From: Rhodeus uyekii
Taxonomy: Eukaryota; Chordata; Actinopteri; Cypriniformes; Acheilognathidae
NCBI GenBank assembly: GCA_037043235.1
Contig: JAWRVZ010000219.1
Location: 186,001 to 250,000 of the forward strand
Reading direction: 5' to 3'
DNA length: 64,000 nucleotides
In this document: one piece after another, positions 1 through 13,029 of the stretch
Layout: each line of letters opens with the position of its first letter
How positions within the stretch are numbered: the first letter of the stretch is position 1
Program-made: the position numbers and the translations under genes
Notes under the pieces: model-generated
Database searches by the model: none
Told to the model about the DNA's origin: nothing
What the model saw: only the letters and a program-made list of their open reading frames with translations

Positions 1-1199
1 GATGTATTAAAGCTCTTTTTGAAGCAGTAAATATCATTACTCTTCCCAGCTTCAATAAGCACAGAGATGAAAATGCCAAGTACCTCTATAAACAGTCAGA
101 TCTACAGAAGCTCTCCTGAGAGAAGCACCATCCAAAACCAACTTTTAATACGGTTTCAGGAATAAATGCTTTCCTGATTCACTTATCTCTTTGAGACATG
201 CTTAACAAGCTTTCATTTATAGAACAGCCCAAACATGCTCTCCTGACCTTTTATGGGAAATGAGGTTGAATTTTGCCATCATTTAATCACGTCTAATGTG
301 ACATTGGTGTCACAAGAATAAACATGACAAAAGCTGATTTTAGAGAGATCTTAAATGTTTACTATTGCATTGCAGTAAATGTTCCAGTCAGGTAAAACTT
401 TTCTTAATACAACAGACATGTATGATACATAAAGACTTACACATGCTGTGTAAAGATCTTTTGTGTTATTCATGGTCTGCTGAAAGTAATTTGGAGAGTG
501 AGTTGGATGATTATGTTCAGTATAATGGACCACTAATGGGTAACTGTACTCTTATTGTATTCTTTTTTTCTTGTTATTTTTTATTTAGTTTTTATTTCTA
601 TACTTGGTTTTCTCAGATATTCTTTTGAAACAGATGTGTCAACATACTTTTTTTTACAGATTACAGGTCAAATCTGATCTCACCAAACAATTTCTCAAGT
701 TATATCCTAGTTTGAATAATGTAAGAGGAGGATCCGGGAAAAAATATTCAAGTCTTTTATCAGATTGTATATTGCAATTATAAAATATTGTTGAGTGCAG
801 TCTTTACAAATTGAATTTCTTTAACTTGCACCTCAAAAAATGAAATTTCACTTGTCCTCTACTCAAGTAAATAATTTATTTTTAAAATGTGTGCAAAGCA
901 TCATGAGCTATAAGGAAAATGTGGATAAAAAAAGCATCCATGATTTCACTTGAGCATAAAAGGTTATCAGCAAAGACACATAAATAAAGTGAGATTAAAT
1001 CCATAAGATATATTTGTATTATTTAACAACATTTTATTATGCAGACCAACTTTATTTTCCTGAACAGTGAGGCTGGTTTGTCAAAGATCATCTCTCTGTC
1101 TATTTTTAAGCCAAAACAATTCTTTCACATACTGTAAAAACTGTTTCTTTTTGACAGCTCTTCTTGTTTATTGACTGAAGCATTACTGTCTTGCTCAGA
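1..1199. other. No recognised feature
   Basis: AT-rich sequence. Short frames are at the chance level for this composition. Confidence 0.6.
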
Positions 1200-3310
1200 C
1201 TTGGAAACAATGACAAGAACCGAGGTAAAACTAAAACAGGTAGGTTTATTTGCAAAAATGGCAGGACCACAGTGCACAACTAATTTCAGATATCAGTCTT
1301 GAGGAGGTCATTATCAGATTAAATAGTAAGTCTTTGGCCTACAGAACCATTGTGACAATCACAAACCTGTTCATTTTTTTTTTTTTTCTTTTATTTTATA
1401 TATTTACTACCCACCAAGCAGGGGCGACATGGAGCTAAACTCTCAGGTAAAACATGGGTGAAGGGGTAGAAGAAGTCAACTTTGTAATAGAAAAAGCAAG
1501 CATAGCTTAAGATTCAAAAATCATTGAGAAAAATCAATTCAAAATCTGTGTGAGTTTATCTATGTTTTTGCTAATGTGATTTGTATCATTTAGTTTGTAG
1601 AAGAACTCCACGTCTGTGGAACTCCACGTCTCCACGTCCACGTCTTCATATGCCTGATTGACCTGTGTCATACAAAATCACATACACACGAGGGAACAAA
1701 GCTGAAATGAGTGATGACTTGGTGACTGAAAGATGACTTGGATGACAGAAGATTGACTTGAATGAGCTAACTGTAATAGCTAGCAAGGTTGTCAATAAGC
1801 AGGTAAGTAGTTAGGAAAGTAGTCTGCTGCATCAAACTTGATCAGACCATGATTGAGGGAGTGTGTGTTGTCTGTATAGTGCTGCTGATGAGGGTTAGAT
1901 GAGTACCAGGTGTGCATGGACATTAACCGGCTCCCGGCACCAGGAAACGGAACTGACCGGAGGAGTGGAGGGAGAAGTAAAGGCAAAGGCCCACTGTGGG
2001 ACTAAAGATGGAAACAGCTAAGGTGGAGCCAGGAGCCTGCCTGACTGAGGTTGAACTGATTAACGTTTAGACCCAGGCCAAGCCAAGGATCCGAAGATCT
2101 GTGGTGACACGGATGGGCTGGAGGACCAAGGAGTAACTGCAGGCTTGTGAGACAGAGGTAGTGCACATGCGGAAGTACAGACCTCAGGGGCATGAGGAAT
2201 GAGTGGAACTTCTACCCCAAGTGTCCATATCCACCAGTACTTCCACACAGATGAACATCAATACCGGCTCTCACACATCAGACTTGGCAGGCTTTGGCTC
2301 TGGGTCTGCGATTGGCACTGGGTTTTGGTTTATGATGAGTGTAGCTTCAAGTTCTGTGAAGAACACTGGTTCAAGATCAGGCTCTGGGACATACTCAGCC
2401 ACTGCGCATAATGTAGGTACTCTGCCGGCATGCTGCTGGTCACTGGTCAAGGAGAGGGGCTGTTTTTTTGTTTTCAAGCATTATCCATTGAAGTTCAGTT
2501 CCAATATAGAACACAAATAGAAGGTACCTGGATCTGTTCTTGAAATTGTATCGAATGCGAATTTGAGAGAATTGAACCTTTGAGAAAGTCAGAAGACTCT
2601 GTGGGCGATTTCAAACTTTTCATTGTCACTTAAGAATTTCCCAAAGCATAGGGATTTATTTTTATTTAGCATTTTATATTTTCATTTATTTTGCATTAGG
2701 CGCTGCTTATAATGTGCTATAATCTCAGTCAAGATCGCTGCACATGCGTCCAATTCTCACAAAGATTCGTTCTGTGTCCTCGTGTCCTTCCAAGTCGACC
2801 TGGCAAAACCATTCTCAACAAGAACAGAATTCCATTCTCTGTGTTCTTGAACTTGAGAAACAGCCAAGATATTCGGGGAAGTATCTGGAAAGTACTTATG
2901 CAATCATCTTATTGGGTCTACCCTTTTACCACAGTCCAGCATGGATGCAATTACTAGACCTACGGTAATACTCAAACAGATAGGCTTGTACTGTTATCTT
3001 TAAATCTTTGCATTACATAACCATTTGAGCACCCACTTGAGCATACACACGGCAACGACGCTGAGATGAGGGATGACTGGAAGACGACTTGGATAACTTG
3101 ATGACTTGAAGATGACTTGGGTGACTGGTGATTGACTTGGTTGAGGCAAGCAGAAGCTAGTAAAGTAGTGAGGAACATTAAGCAGATGTCTGTAGGTCAA
3201 AGCAGATTAAACTAGGTCAGACAACGACTGGGGAGTATGTATGCTCTATATAATGCTGGTGATTAGGGCTTGATATGTTCCAAGTGAGTGTGGTTAGGTG
3301 TCAAGGAAGA
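1200..3310. repeat. Two diverged copies of one repeat, possibly LTRs of a decayed element
   Basis: Positions about 1690-1925 and 3040-3300 share an order of blocks: GATGACTTGG motifs, a TATATA/GTATAG segment, GCTGATGAGGG against GCTGGTGATTAGGG, and a final GTACCAGGTG against GTTCCAAGTG. About 1 kb of richer GC sequence (1930-2500) lies between them. No protein is readable. The LTR interpretation is inference. Confidence 0.4.
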
Positions 3311-4199
3311 TGATGTGAGATTCAGTCTGTGACAATAACAGTTTAAGATACAAATATATATTTTTTACATTTTCTAAACGTAGTAGTAGGGTACAAGGGT
3401 AACAAGGCTTAAACAATTGCTTTGTGTGAAGAACTAACTGAAAACCTTCTTCACTCTCAATCAGAAGAAATGATGATAATGAGGTCGAGCAGATTGTGGA
3501 AACATTGTCATCCCAAGCCTGGTATCTGAAAACAAGGAAATTTTGTTTCCATCTTGGAATTTTCTTAGGATTTAACCTGTTTTGGCTGTGGGTCATCTGA
3601 GCATTTCAACATATGTGCATCTGATATTTTTTGGCAAGACAGTTGTGTTTATCCTGAAAAATGGGATATATTTCCTAATCTAATTCATCAAGCTAAATGT
3701 CACGTTGTTAAAGTCATTAGATTCAGGCTAATACAATCAAGCAGTTTGCTTACCAGGGCACAAGAGCATTTATCTGACATTTTCTCTGCAGCAGTGTCAT
3801 GATTTTACTTGGTTCCTCTCTCTGCTTTAATATTAATAAATCTAAGTGAGAGAAAAATCTCATTTTGTAGGGCAAAAGCTAAAAATCACACTCCCCAGGT
3901 GCCTATTTGAAGACTAGCTGTCGACCTTTTCCAGAGAAACTCCAGGAGTTAGAAATGAAATGATCACCTCCCACACATACTCACCAATGTCATCCCACAG
4001 TCTGATAAAGTCAAGCATTCACCATGACAGTTTAAATAGTTCCAGTGGCCCAAAAGACAAAATTATTGAGAGAGACCTATTGCACATGAACACAGACTTA
4101 TACTCTGTCAGACATATAGTCTTGTACTATTGTAGTATTGCCTGTGAAAATGTGAAGTTTTCTTTAAAACAGAAGTTGGTAATACGCTGGTATTCAAGG

Positions 4200-4490
4200 T
4201 CATCACGCTGTACTAGATTGCATATTTTTTTGTGCTCCGCCTGTCTAATGTGCTTTCTCAACAAATTTGGCTTCGTCCCGTCTTTTAATAACCTTCAATC
4301 CGTTCTTCAATCCGCAGCGGCGCTGAGCAGAGCTCACATCAGAACCAGAAAAAGGGATGTGTTTGTGTGTGTGCGTGCATGTGCGTTGTGTGGCTACACT
4401 AGAATGCATACTTTCTTGTGTTCAGTCTGTCTAACGTGTTTTCTCAACAAGTATGGCCACGTATTATCACCAATAAACATTTTTGACCAG
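4200..4490 (+). repeat. Diverged tandem duplication, about 196-base period
   Basis: TACTAGATTGCATATTTT...GTGCTTTCTCAACAAATTTG (from 4211) and CACTAGAATGCATACTTT...GTGTTTTCTCAACAAGTATG (from 4397) are two versions of one segment. The second is followed by AATAAA. Origin unknown. Confidence 0.6.
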
Positions 4491-4508
4491 CCTTAGAATT
4501 CATTTTGA

Positions 4509-4537
4509 TTCCAAGGCTCCTTTCTGGAGCCTTGGAA
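4509..4537. repeat. Perfect 12-base hairpin
   Basis: TTCCAAGGCTCC, the five-base loop TTTCT, then GGAGCCTTGGAA. No U-tract follows, so it does not look like a terminator. Confidence 0.9.
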
Positions 4538-4784
4538 TTTGATTCCCACTCCTTCCTGTATTTTTGGGTTTACAGTTTTGACTGAGACATGATAAGCAAG
4601 CCAGCTAGTTAGCTTTTGGAACAGACAGGCGCACATACACAGTGGACGAGAGTACGTGACTGAGGCTGTGTGAGTCAAACAAATGCAGCGATTTATATTT
4701 GGGCAGTGATTTAATTATTTTTTAGACAAACATTTGACATCCCGTACTGCCATTGTAATCAGCCAGCGGCGGCTTCCCGCATAT

Positions 4785-5093
4785 GCATGATTCATTTGCA
4801 CGTGGAGGAGTGAACATCTGCTCTGCCTGCATCTGCTGCGCGAGGACCACGATCCACGTGCAATGCAAACTCAGCGCATGCAGAGTGAACTCTCAGTCAC
4901 GAGATAACCATGTGAAGTGGCGTATATGTCCTTCGTTTTTGCTCGACATACTAGGATTCGGCATCATAACAGAATCGACGTAACAGACAAGAAAATAATA
5001 GGACAAATAGGGAGTTTGGCGGTTCCACTTCAAAAACGTCGACATAATAGTATTGGCGAGTTAACTGTGCCTCGAGATAAGTGAACTCCACTG
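4785..5093 (+). mobile_element. Right-hand fragment of the same pogo-like MITE family
   Basis: The sequence CACGTGCAATGCAAACTCAG through GAGATAAGTGAACTCCACTG parallels 31715-31936. The left end is missing. It abuts the Tc1-like element starting near 5100. Confidence 0.65.
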
Positions 5094-5099
5094 TATATA

Positions 5100-6293
5100 C
5101 ATATAAGAGTTTTTACCCTTCCTGATTTCTCATTTTTATCATCAAACAAATGTAAATACTTTTCAAAGATAATAAGTAAAAACAAAATACAGTTTTTAAA
5201 TGAAGGTTGTTATTATTAAGGGAAAACAACATCCGAACCTAAAAGGCACTTACTCAGACCCCCTCAGTTAAAACATAACTTAACAGGACCTGTCTGACAA
5301 AGTGAAGTACACCAAAAGAAGTCCAAAAGCTGGACATCATTCTAAGACCTGAAACAAATTCAGGAGCAAATGAAAAAGAAAGTAATTGAGATCCATCAGT
5401 CAGGAAAAGGTTATAAAGCCATTTCCAAAGCTTTGGGACTCCAGCGAACAACAGTGAGAAATGTTAACAACAGTTATCCAGAAATGTCAAGAACCTGGAA
5501 CAGTGATCAATCTTCCCAGGAGTGACAGGCCAACCAAAATTACCCCAAGAGTGCAGCGACGACTCAACCAAGACGTCACATTCACTCGTCTCATTTTTGT
5601 CGGAAAATACTGATGATCCCCAAGACTTTTGGGAAAATGCTCTGTGGAGACAAAAGTTGATCTTCTTGGAAGGTACGCGTCCCATTACATCTTGGTTAAA
5701 AGTAGCACAGCATTTAAGAAAAAAAAATCATACCAACTGTAAAATATGGTGGTAGTAGTGTGATGGTCTGGGGCTGTTTTCCTGTTTCAGAACCTGGTGT
5801 ACTTGCTATGATGAATGAAACCATGAATTCTGCTGTCTACCAAATCATCCTGAAGGGATTGTGATGTCAAGCTGAAGCAAACGTGGGTTCTACAGCAGGA
5901 GAATGCTTCTTGCTAAACAAAAACTAAATGAAGACTTTGGAGCAAATGAGTCAAAGTCTTGACCTGAATTATATTAAGATGCTGTGGCATGACGAGTGGA
6001 CCAAAATCCACAGCGCTGTCAAAGTTTCACTGCAAGTTATCCAAAAAACTTGATTGTAGTTGCTGCTAATAAGGGCGGCCCAACCAGTTATCTTGTTTAT
6101 TTTTCACACAGGGCCACGTAGGTTTGGATTTTGTTTCCCCTTACTAGTAACAATCTTCATTTAATAACTGCATTTTGTGTTTACTTTTGTTATCTTTGAC
6201 TAATACTTGAATTTCATTGATGATCTGAAACATTTATGTTTGACAAACATGCAAAATAAGAAATCAGGAAGGGGGAAAACTTTTTCCCACCAC
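5100..6293 (+). mobile_element. Tc1-like transposon, decayed
   Basis: Imperfect inverted terminal regions of 140-190 bases: CCCTTCCTGATTTCTCATTT at the left and AAATCAGGAAGGGGGAAAAC at the right. The left repeat has an internal deletion. Between them lies a degraded Tc1-type transposase. The borders sit in TA-rich sequence, so the exact ends are uncertain. Confidence 0.8.
5370..6060 (+). pseudogene. Tc1-like transposase pseudogene
   Basis: Plus-strand pieces in several frames include the HTH-like GKGYKAISKALGLQRTT near 5404, a WENALWRQKLIFLEGT stretch near 5630-5670 and a VWGCFPVSEPGVLAMM stretch near 5766. Their order matches a Tc1 transposase: N-terminal paired-like domain, then DDE domain. 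Several stops and deletions make it non-functional. Confidence 0.75.
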
Positions 6294-7827
6294 CATATAT
6301 ATATTGTTATTTGCCATGTTTCAACAGTGTGTGATCAAAGTTTGAATAATATTTATGCGTAGCTTGATGTCATTTGTGATATATTCACCTGGTAACATAA
6401 CTCACAGGCACTGCCAGTTATTTAATAATAAACCAGACATATAAACAAAAAGCTAACCACAAGTCACTCTGCACGGCACACTGCGGACTAGGCTAAAGAA
6501 AAGAAGCAGTGAGTTGGGAGTTTCTTTATGTGACACTAGAAAAAAGACATTCTGCTCACTGATTTGATCTTCAGGGTTGGAGGTGTGCTGAGATTTTCAA
6601 TCAGGCTGTTCCACCAAAACCCAGCATTCACACAATGAGACCCCTGTACTTGTGGAAAGATGACCGATGTGATTACACAGTGTGTGACTCACTAGCTGAA
6701 AAACTAAATGACAGCCTATTGTGCATGTGGATATACACATTGTGTTGGAGGTTTGAGTAAGGGACAAATAAATGAATAAAAGCAAAGGTTTTTCTTACTT
6801 TGTTACTTTTTCCTTTTTTTCACTATGTAACCATGGAAAACTATATTCGGGAGATACTTCATATCGGTTATATAATGATTTTCTTTTACACATCATTACA
6901 CACCACATGTTTTCTTCTTTGTGCTCATTTAATGAAAATTATTAAGATATACTATATATTGCATACAATCTAATAAAGTCAAAAAAAATCTGTAGCCTAA
7001 TTTAGTCTAATTTGAGATCTTCAGTTTATTCTCAAGAACTAATCTCAGTCTCTCTCGGTCTTGGCATTTGAGTGATACGCCGTGTGCTATAGGTGTCAGT
7101 GAATCATTTGTCAGCTTTTGTGGCCTAGCTATACTGCCTGGAAGGTGAGATCATTCTTTTGGAGACAGGCTTGACTGACTGCTCACTAACCAGCCAGAGA
7201 AAGAGGGAGTCATGCAGATTTACACACTGGGGGGCTTTGGGATGATAGTGTCTTGGCCTCTCAGTGACATTGCCATCCGAATGATTAGATGACAGAACGA
7301 TAATGCCAGGTTACTGCTACTTATTCATCATTGCGTGTAAGTGTCTGGTGTCAAAGATAGCCAAATTTAACATAATTCAATAATTCACAGCAGGGTTTAC
7401 AGCTACAGGCAGTTTGAAAGAGCTGTCCTCTGATAAAGGACACCCACGTACTGAAGAGATATTGCATAATCTGTCAGAAAATCACAACTGCAATGCATCA
7501 CAGAATTGCTACAAAAGTACTAAAACTCCGATCTTAGGTTGACCAGCAACACAAGATAATCCCTCTAGTCAATTCAGTATTGGAGAACATCTGTTTTATG
7601 TTTTAAAAATCACCAAAAAGACCACATTAAATAAATAAACGAGGGAATAAATGTCCAAACACATAAAAAAATCTGAAACACAGCAACTAACATTGCAGAA
7701 ACAGTCCAGCTGTGAATGATAAAGGAACGTTTGGAAGCATAATTAATGTATACACATACATGTATAATAAAACCAGGGTACATGACAACATATAGCGGAT
7801 AAATAGCTTAGAAGAGAAAGAGGCAGT
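6294..7827. other. No recognised feature
   Basis: AT-rich, with no ORF, repeat end or RNA gene I can support. Confidence 0.6.
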
Positions 7828-8012
7828 TATGTGGGCGAAAATGCCTTGTTGATGCCAGAGGTCAGAGGGAATGGTCAGACTGGTTCAGCTGATAGAAAGG
7901 AAACAGTAATTCAAATAACCACTGTTTACAACCAAGGTCTGCAGAAGAGCATCTCTGAACACAGCCAACGTTGAAGTAGGCGAGATACAGCAGCAGACAC
8001 ACCGATACCACT
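7828..8012 (+). mobile_element. Fragment of the same Tc1-like family
   Basis: AAAATGCCTTGTTGATGCCA and the following 150 bases match the middle of 34814-35412 (GENALLMPEVRG reading). Neither end is present. Confidence 0.7.
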
Positions 8013-8029
8013 GCTGTTTGATAAGAACA

Positions 8030-8314
8030 GGGGTCTCATTTATAAAACTGTGCGTAGGATCACTACTAAAAGTTTACGTGCGCCAAAAATGCTTTACGGC
8101 AAAACATATTCAGATTTATAAAACCATGTGTATGCACACCTGTCAGGAACATTCCCTTTATAAATCGCAGATGTCACGGGTCAAAGTTTACTTAAATGTG
8201 CACACATTCTCCCGTCAAGTTGCTTTTTATAGATCACAACCTTTGCGTGGAAACAGGCGTACGTACGTTTCCAGTCCCGTTTTGTACGTACGCACGCTTT
8301 ATAAATGAGACCCC
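8030..8314. mobile_element. 285-base MITE with GGGGTCTCATTTATAAA ends
   Basis: The first 17 bases at the left and the complement of the last 17 at the right are identical. TTTATAAA-type blocks and TACGTACG palindromes recur inside. It lies directly next to the Tc1 fragment. Superfamily not assigned. Confidence 0.8.
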
Positions 8315-9223
8315 AGGTGACTGAATTCGCACAGGCTCCACAAAACTGGACAATAGAAGATTGGGTAAAATGTTGCCTGGTCTGATGGGTCTCGAGTCCC
8401 AGTTGGTGTGATAGCATGTAAACATTTAGAAATTAATGTTAAGGTCACATTTTAAAATGCTATTTGTAGCTATCGTTTATTTGTGTGTTCTTAAAGTAAC
8501 TGAGTGTTCAATAATAAGCAGGGATTGTGTTATTTATCTAATTGCTTTAACAATGCCATTTTGACCAGCACAATCTTAATGTAACAAACTGTTTTACAAA
8601 ATGTACATTCATAATAAATGTGAAATGGTAAAGATGCAGATGTATATCTCAATTGAGCAATGTCATATAATGTTATAACACTGTATTTCCACAGACACAG
8701 ACACCCAGATTTGTATACTTCTGTTTGATAAAAATGTAGTTATTTGGCTTAGGCTGAACAAAATCCAAGGACGTCCAGTTCTCTACCGTCATATCGCTTA
8801 CTCGTCCAGTATCTGTGCCAGGGCAACCCGAGCCAATTCACAGGTCAGTTCAATGCCTCAAATGCCTTCACAAGTGAAGTTTCAACCACAGTTACTTGGA
8901 ACCTGCAAAGTATTTCTTGTGGCTGCTGATAAAAACACAAGCACACCACATTTCAGTGCAGCAACCAACAATGGCATTATAATTCTCTCAGAATCTACCA
9001 ACAACATACCACTCTCCACCAAAATGATCATTCACACAAGGTCCTGCACCTTATACTTCTTATTTCTTGCCACAGTTGCCAGCTCCAGCCCTTGGCAACC
9101 CACCTTCCATGCAAGCCTCTACATTGACTACTTACCCAAGTCAATCTCCAATGCCAGGTCTTATGGAGATAATGATTCAAACCATTCTGCCCTCACTTGT
9201 AATAATCCATTTCATAGCCATCT

Positions 9224-9622
9224 CACCCTGTAGCACAAGACTGGTTGCCCACTGAAGCTCAGCAGGGTTGAGATGGTTAGTACCTGGATGGGAGACCTCC
9301 TGGGAAAACCAGGTTGCTGCTGGAAGAGATGTTAGGGGGCAGTAGGGGGTGCTCACCCTGTGGTCTGTGTGGGTCCAAATGCCCCAGTATAGTGACAGGG
9401 ACAAGCGCTGTCCTTCAGGTGAGACGTTAAACTGAGGTCCTGTAGTAAAGACTAGGGGTCTTACCCTGATGTCCTGGCCAAAATTACCTCCATTGGCCCT
9501 CATCAATCATGATCTTATAATCATAATCCCCATGCTCTCAACTGGCTCTATGACTCTCTCTCCTCCCCACCAGTGCCGGTGTACTCTGGCTGCTGTCGTG
9601 TCATCCATCCTGGTTGAGGATT
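9224..9622 (+). mobile_element. SINE3-type element with 5S rRNA-derived head
   Basis: AGCTCAGCAGGGTTGAGATG followed by GGTTAGTACCTGGATGGGAG is clearly related to the 3' half of 5S rRNA, including the internal RNA polymerase III control region. The body and tail (CTGGCTGCTGTCGTGTCATC) resemble the 5S-derived SINE3 known from fish. The tail is degraded. Confidence 0.8.
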
Positions 9623-9760
9623 TCACTTTTATCCAAAGCGACTTACATTGCTTTCAAGAATTGACATTCAAATCATTTCTTGCTTTCCCTGGGAATTGAA
9701 CCTATGATCTTGGTGTTGCATGTACCACACTTTACTGTTTGAGACACAGGAAAGCTATTC
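9622..9760 (-). mobile_element. tRNA-headed SINE, reverse orientation
   Basis: On the minus strand a decayed box A (CTCAAACAGTAAAG) and box B (GGTTCAATTCC) are followed by a tail whose complement reads TTTATCCAAAGCGACTTACA. Related copies are at 17805, 37083 and 40283. Confidence 0.75.
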
Positions 9761-11620
9761 AGAGAGATTCATGTTATGACATTCAGCTTCATAATGGAAG
9801 GACAAGCTTTTGCCGCCTTGGACGATGGCTCAGAGATGGTTGAATCCATGCCCTGAAGAACTGAGGCAGTTAGGAAAGTAAATGGGGTCAAATAAAGTGC
9901 CTGGTAAGTGTATACATCTTATGAGATTATTTGAATTCAGAACAGCAGTGTTCATATTGATCTGAGTTTCATATTTGATATCTGTCTCTCATTCTCTTAC
10001 CATTCCTTTGAAGTCATTGAAGAGCACTATGCATTTAAAGATGAACAAGGCTAAACATTTGGGAATCATCTAAAGTATTGCCAGGTAGTTAAGAATCTAT
10101 TTAAAGGTTTATTTTTTTATTTAAATATTGATGTCCAAGTTCCATTGAACTAAGAACAGAACTAACAATGGAACTTGCAACTATGGACGGCTTTGGAAAA
10201 CACGCCATATTTCAAAAACCTTATATTTTAATGTATATGTAATTTTTCTTAAAGTCCCACATCTTTGTTTTGCAATTCTGGTACATAAACTGCATGCCAT
10301 TTTGGTCTTAGAATTGGTTGTTTCTACAGCGTTTTTAAATACTGTACTATAATTTAACTGCAAACATAATGCAATATTGAAATGAAATGTCACAAAAGTT
10401 GTGTGACTTTACACCAGAGAGCAAATTGAAAAACAATATAACAACAAAGCAAAGCTTTGTGTAAAAGCATCTGTTGGAATCAAAATGAGCTCTGAGCTCC
10501 TGCTGTTAGTCTGATTTTGAGAGTCAACAAGCACGTTTAGACTGGGGCAAACTGAAGTGTCATGGTGTAGTGCTCTATGTAGATGAGGGAAAGAGAGAAG
10601 GCTGTTTGCATGTCTACAGGGATGAGTGTAGTATTCACAGAGCATCTGTCACGCATACTCTCGGCTAATCACCAACATACGGCGTCACTGCAGTCAAACA
10701 CAAGCACACAGATTGATCACTGTGAAACACACACTAGTACACACACACCCACTGATGTTTATCATATATATGAATCAGAGGCACAATACATCAATAAAAA
10801 AGAAAGCTTATTTTATGAGTATTCACATGAATTCATTTGTCATGAGCGGTTTTATCTGAAACTCATCTAAGAGAAAATAACAAATTAGTTTGCTTTAATT
10901 TCTGAGTTGTTCTCCTAGACAGTAATTTTGATTGAATAATACATTAATAAAGACATTTCCTGAAGTCTGAAATGGAGCTCTCTAGTGTACCAGAAGAATA
11001 GAACATTTCCTGAAATCTGAAATATATATAAATATATATTTTTCTTCCTGAGAAACACCCAGTGATCTAACAAGCTCCCTTTTAGAAAAGATTTCAGCTA
11101 AAAAACTAATGACTAAAAAGATGCACTGTTAAATGTTAATGACAGAACTGTCTGGATTGATTTTTTTTAAATTATGCATTGTTCAGTGTTTTAGGAAAAT
11201 ATATCTGTTTTTCTACATTTTCTTCACTCTCAAAAAAAAAAAAGGTTTCAATGTGTATGGTTTAACATATCACAACTCAAAACAATTCCAAGTATGGAGA
11301 AATGTCTTAAATTATTGCATAACACTCTTATGTATACTCTCAAGAGTTATTTTGTTTTTTGTATATTCAAGCTGTTTAAAATAAATTACAACAGAATTAA
11401 AACAAAATCCATAAAATGATCCCATGATTGAAACCCCTCAAAATTTCTATAAATGAAGCCACTGATGGATCAAAATTTTATCAGTTTTTCCAAATGAGAT
11501 TTTCTTTCAAGACCAAATAATTTGAGCTTTGGTGCACATTTATTTATATCTACCGTATATACACTTACTATGTGCCAACGATTGACTAATATGTTCCTCT
11601 CCAAAGGTAGTTTGAGAAAA
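9761..11620. other. No recognised feature
   Basis: AT-rich with short purine-rich and A-tract stretches (for example 11232-11243). Nothing assignable. Confidence 0.6.
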
Positions 11621-11720
11621 AGAATCAGAATCAGAATCAGAATCAGAAAGAGCTTTATCGCCAAGTGTGATTGTCACAAACAAGGAATTTGTCTTAGTGC
11701 TGAAGCTTCCAGTGCACATA
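11621..11720 (-). mobile_element. LINE 3' tail with AGAATC repeats
   Basis: Complement: a TTCCTTG...GCGATAAAGCTC tail followed by (GATTCT)n. This matches the 3' ends of fish CR1/L2-like LINEs. Only the tail is present. Confidence 0.6.
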
Positions 11721-11750
11721 TACAACACAACATGAACAAACAAACAAAAA

Positions 11751-12454
11751 CAATCACTGAAGAGCTCAAACACCGAGGCGCCATTTGCGGCGCCAAGAAA
11801 GAACATACTTAAAAATAACTCAATGATGTGATGTATGGTATGAAAGAGCAATAGTCTGAGAAATAGTTTTCTATTGGAAGCAGCAAAAAAATAAATAAAT
11901 TCCCTATAAAATATTGAGTTTTGACACAATTCTATAAATGTTCAGAAAAATTCCAAAATCTGTTCTAAAAATATGTGATGTGTGTGTAAAATCTTGTTGT
12001 AATGGAAACCTTGTCGTCATTATCCCATAACGAGCATCTTGAATTCGCCTTCTGCTTGGCAGAAATCCGTCTTTTGCTGTCCTCAGCCTCGCCTTTTAAT
12101 TCCATTACAGCATTACGGCTAAAGCACATGGGTCACGGAAAAACATCCCCACAGGATCAATCACAGTCTACATAATGTCCATCTTCCTGCCGCCCCCTGT
12201 TTCCCCTCTCTGCCAATGTGTTACTCCAGATCCTGAGTAATGTGCTTTACTATTCTTGAGTAGATTGAGTTGGTAGAATGCCTGAATGAGGGAACAGGTG
12301 ATTGTTTGTGGATGGCGACACATGGCTGCTCAAACTGTGGCAAATGTTTGTGCTTAAGCCTGTGAGAGTAAACACAGAGGGCACAAGGTACAAGCCTTAC
12401 TTGATCACTGGGAAAGATAGGAACCATAGATTTCACCAGAATAATTTCATATTA
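11751..12454. other. No gene; mixed-composition stretch, possible conserved non-coding DNA
   Basis: About 12000-12230 is less AT-rich than its surroundings and free of repeat signatures. Conservation cannot be judged from one sequence. Confidence 0.3.
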
Positions 12455-13029
12455 CAGTAATCCACTCTGCAGTTCCAGTTTCGCGGCCTCAGTGCATCGC
12501 AGATTTTTCAAAAATATTCATCGAAAAATAAAAATTCAAAAATACCGCCATATCGGCAGCCGTATTGCAGAAAGTAGGGTTGCTTCATCGTGATGCGAGA
12601 GAAAAGGTTTCCCAGGATGCCAGACAAAGAGAGAAACTCTCTCAGAGGCTTTGTACACACCCTTTAGACAAGACACGTGATTGGTTCCCGGCATGAGATC
12701 GACCAATAAGAGCACGAGTGGAGTGGGAGCCTCTTCGCCTCTCTCAGAAGCAAATGTTGACGATCCAGCGCCGATATCTGACGATGAGGCGCTTCTCGAA
12801 CTATAGCACCATAATACATGTCGTATGAGAGAGAGAGAGTAAATGTATAATATTAAGGTTTTATAATTAAATAGGTTTAATTAAAATATATATAAAGTAT
12901 AAATATACATATTTGAAACATTCTGGAACTTTTTTGGAAATTCCTAGGGGGAGCCAATCCTACTTTGCGGATTTTCACCTATCACGGGGGTTCTGGTTCA
13001 CATTAACCGCGATACACGAGGGATCACTG
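12455..13029 (-). mobile_element. Pogo-like MITE, diverged copy
   Basis: The right end, complement CAGTGATCCCTCGTGTATCG, and a diverged left end (CAGTAATCCACTCTGCAG) are flanked by TA. The same family occurs at 20751-21094 in opposite orientation. It contains no open transposase. Confidence 0.75.

Noticed and set aside
9241..9330. Possible functional 5S rRNA gene
   Set aside because: Only the 3' half is 5S-like and it continues into a SINE body, so it is a SINE3 head.
9177..9506. Minus-strand frame of 109 residues
   Set aside because: It runs across the 5S-derived SINE3 and is an artefact of that repeat.
11540..11929. Minus-strand frame with Asp-Ser repeats
   Set aside because: It is produced by the AGAATC tail of a LINE fragment.
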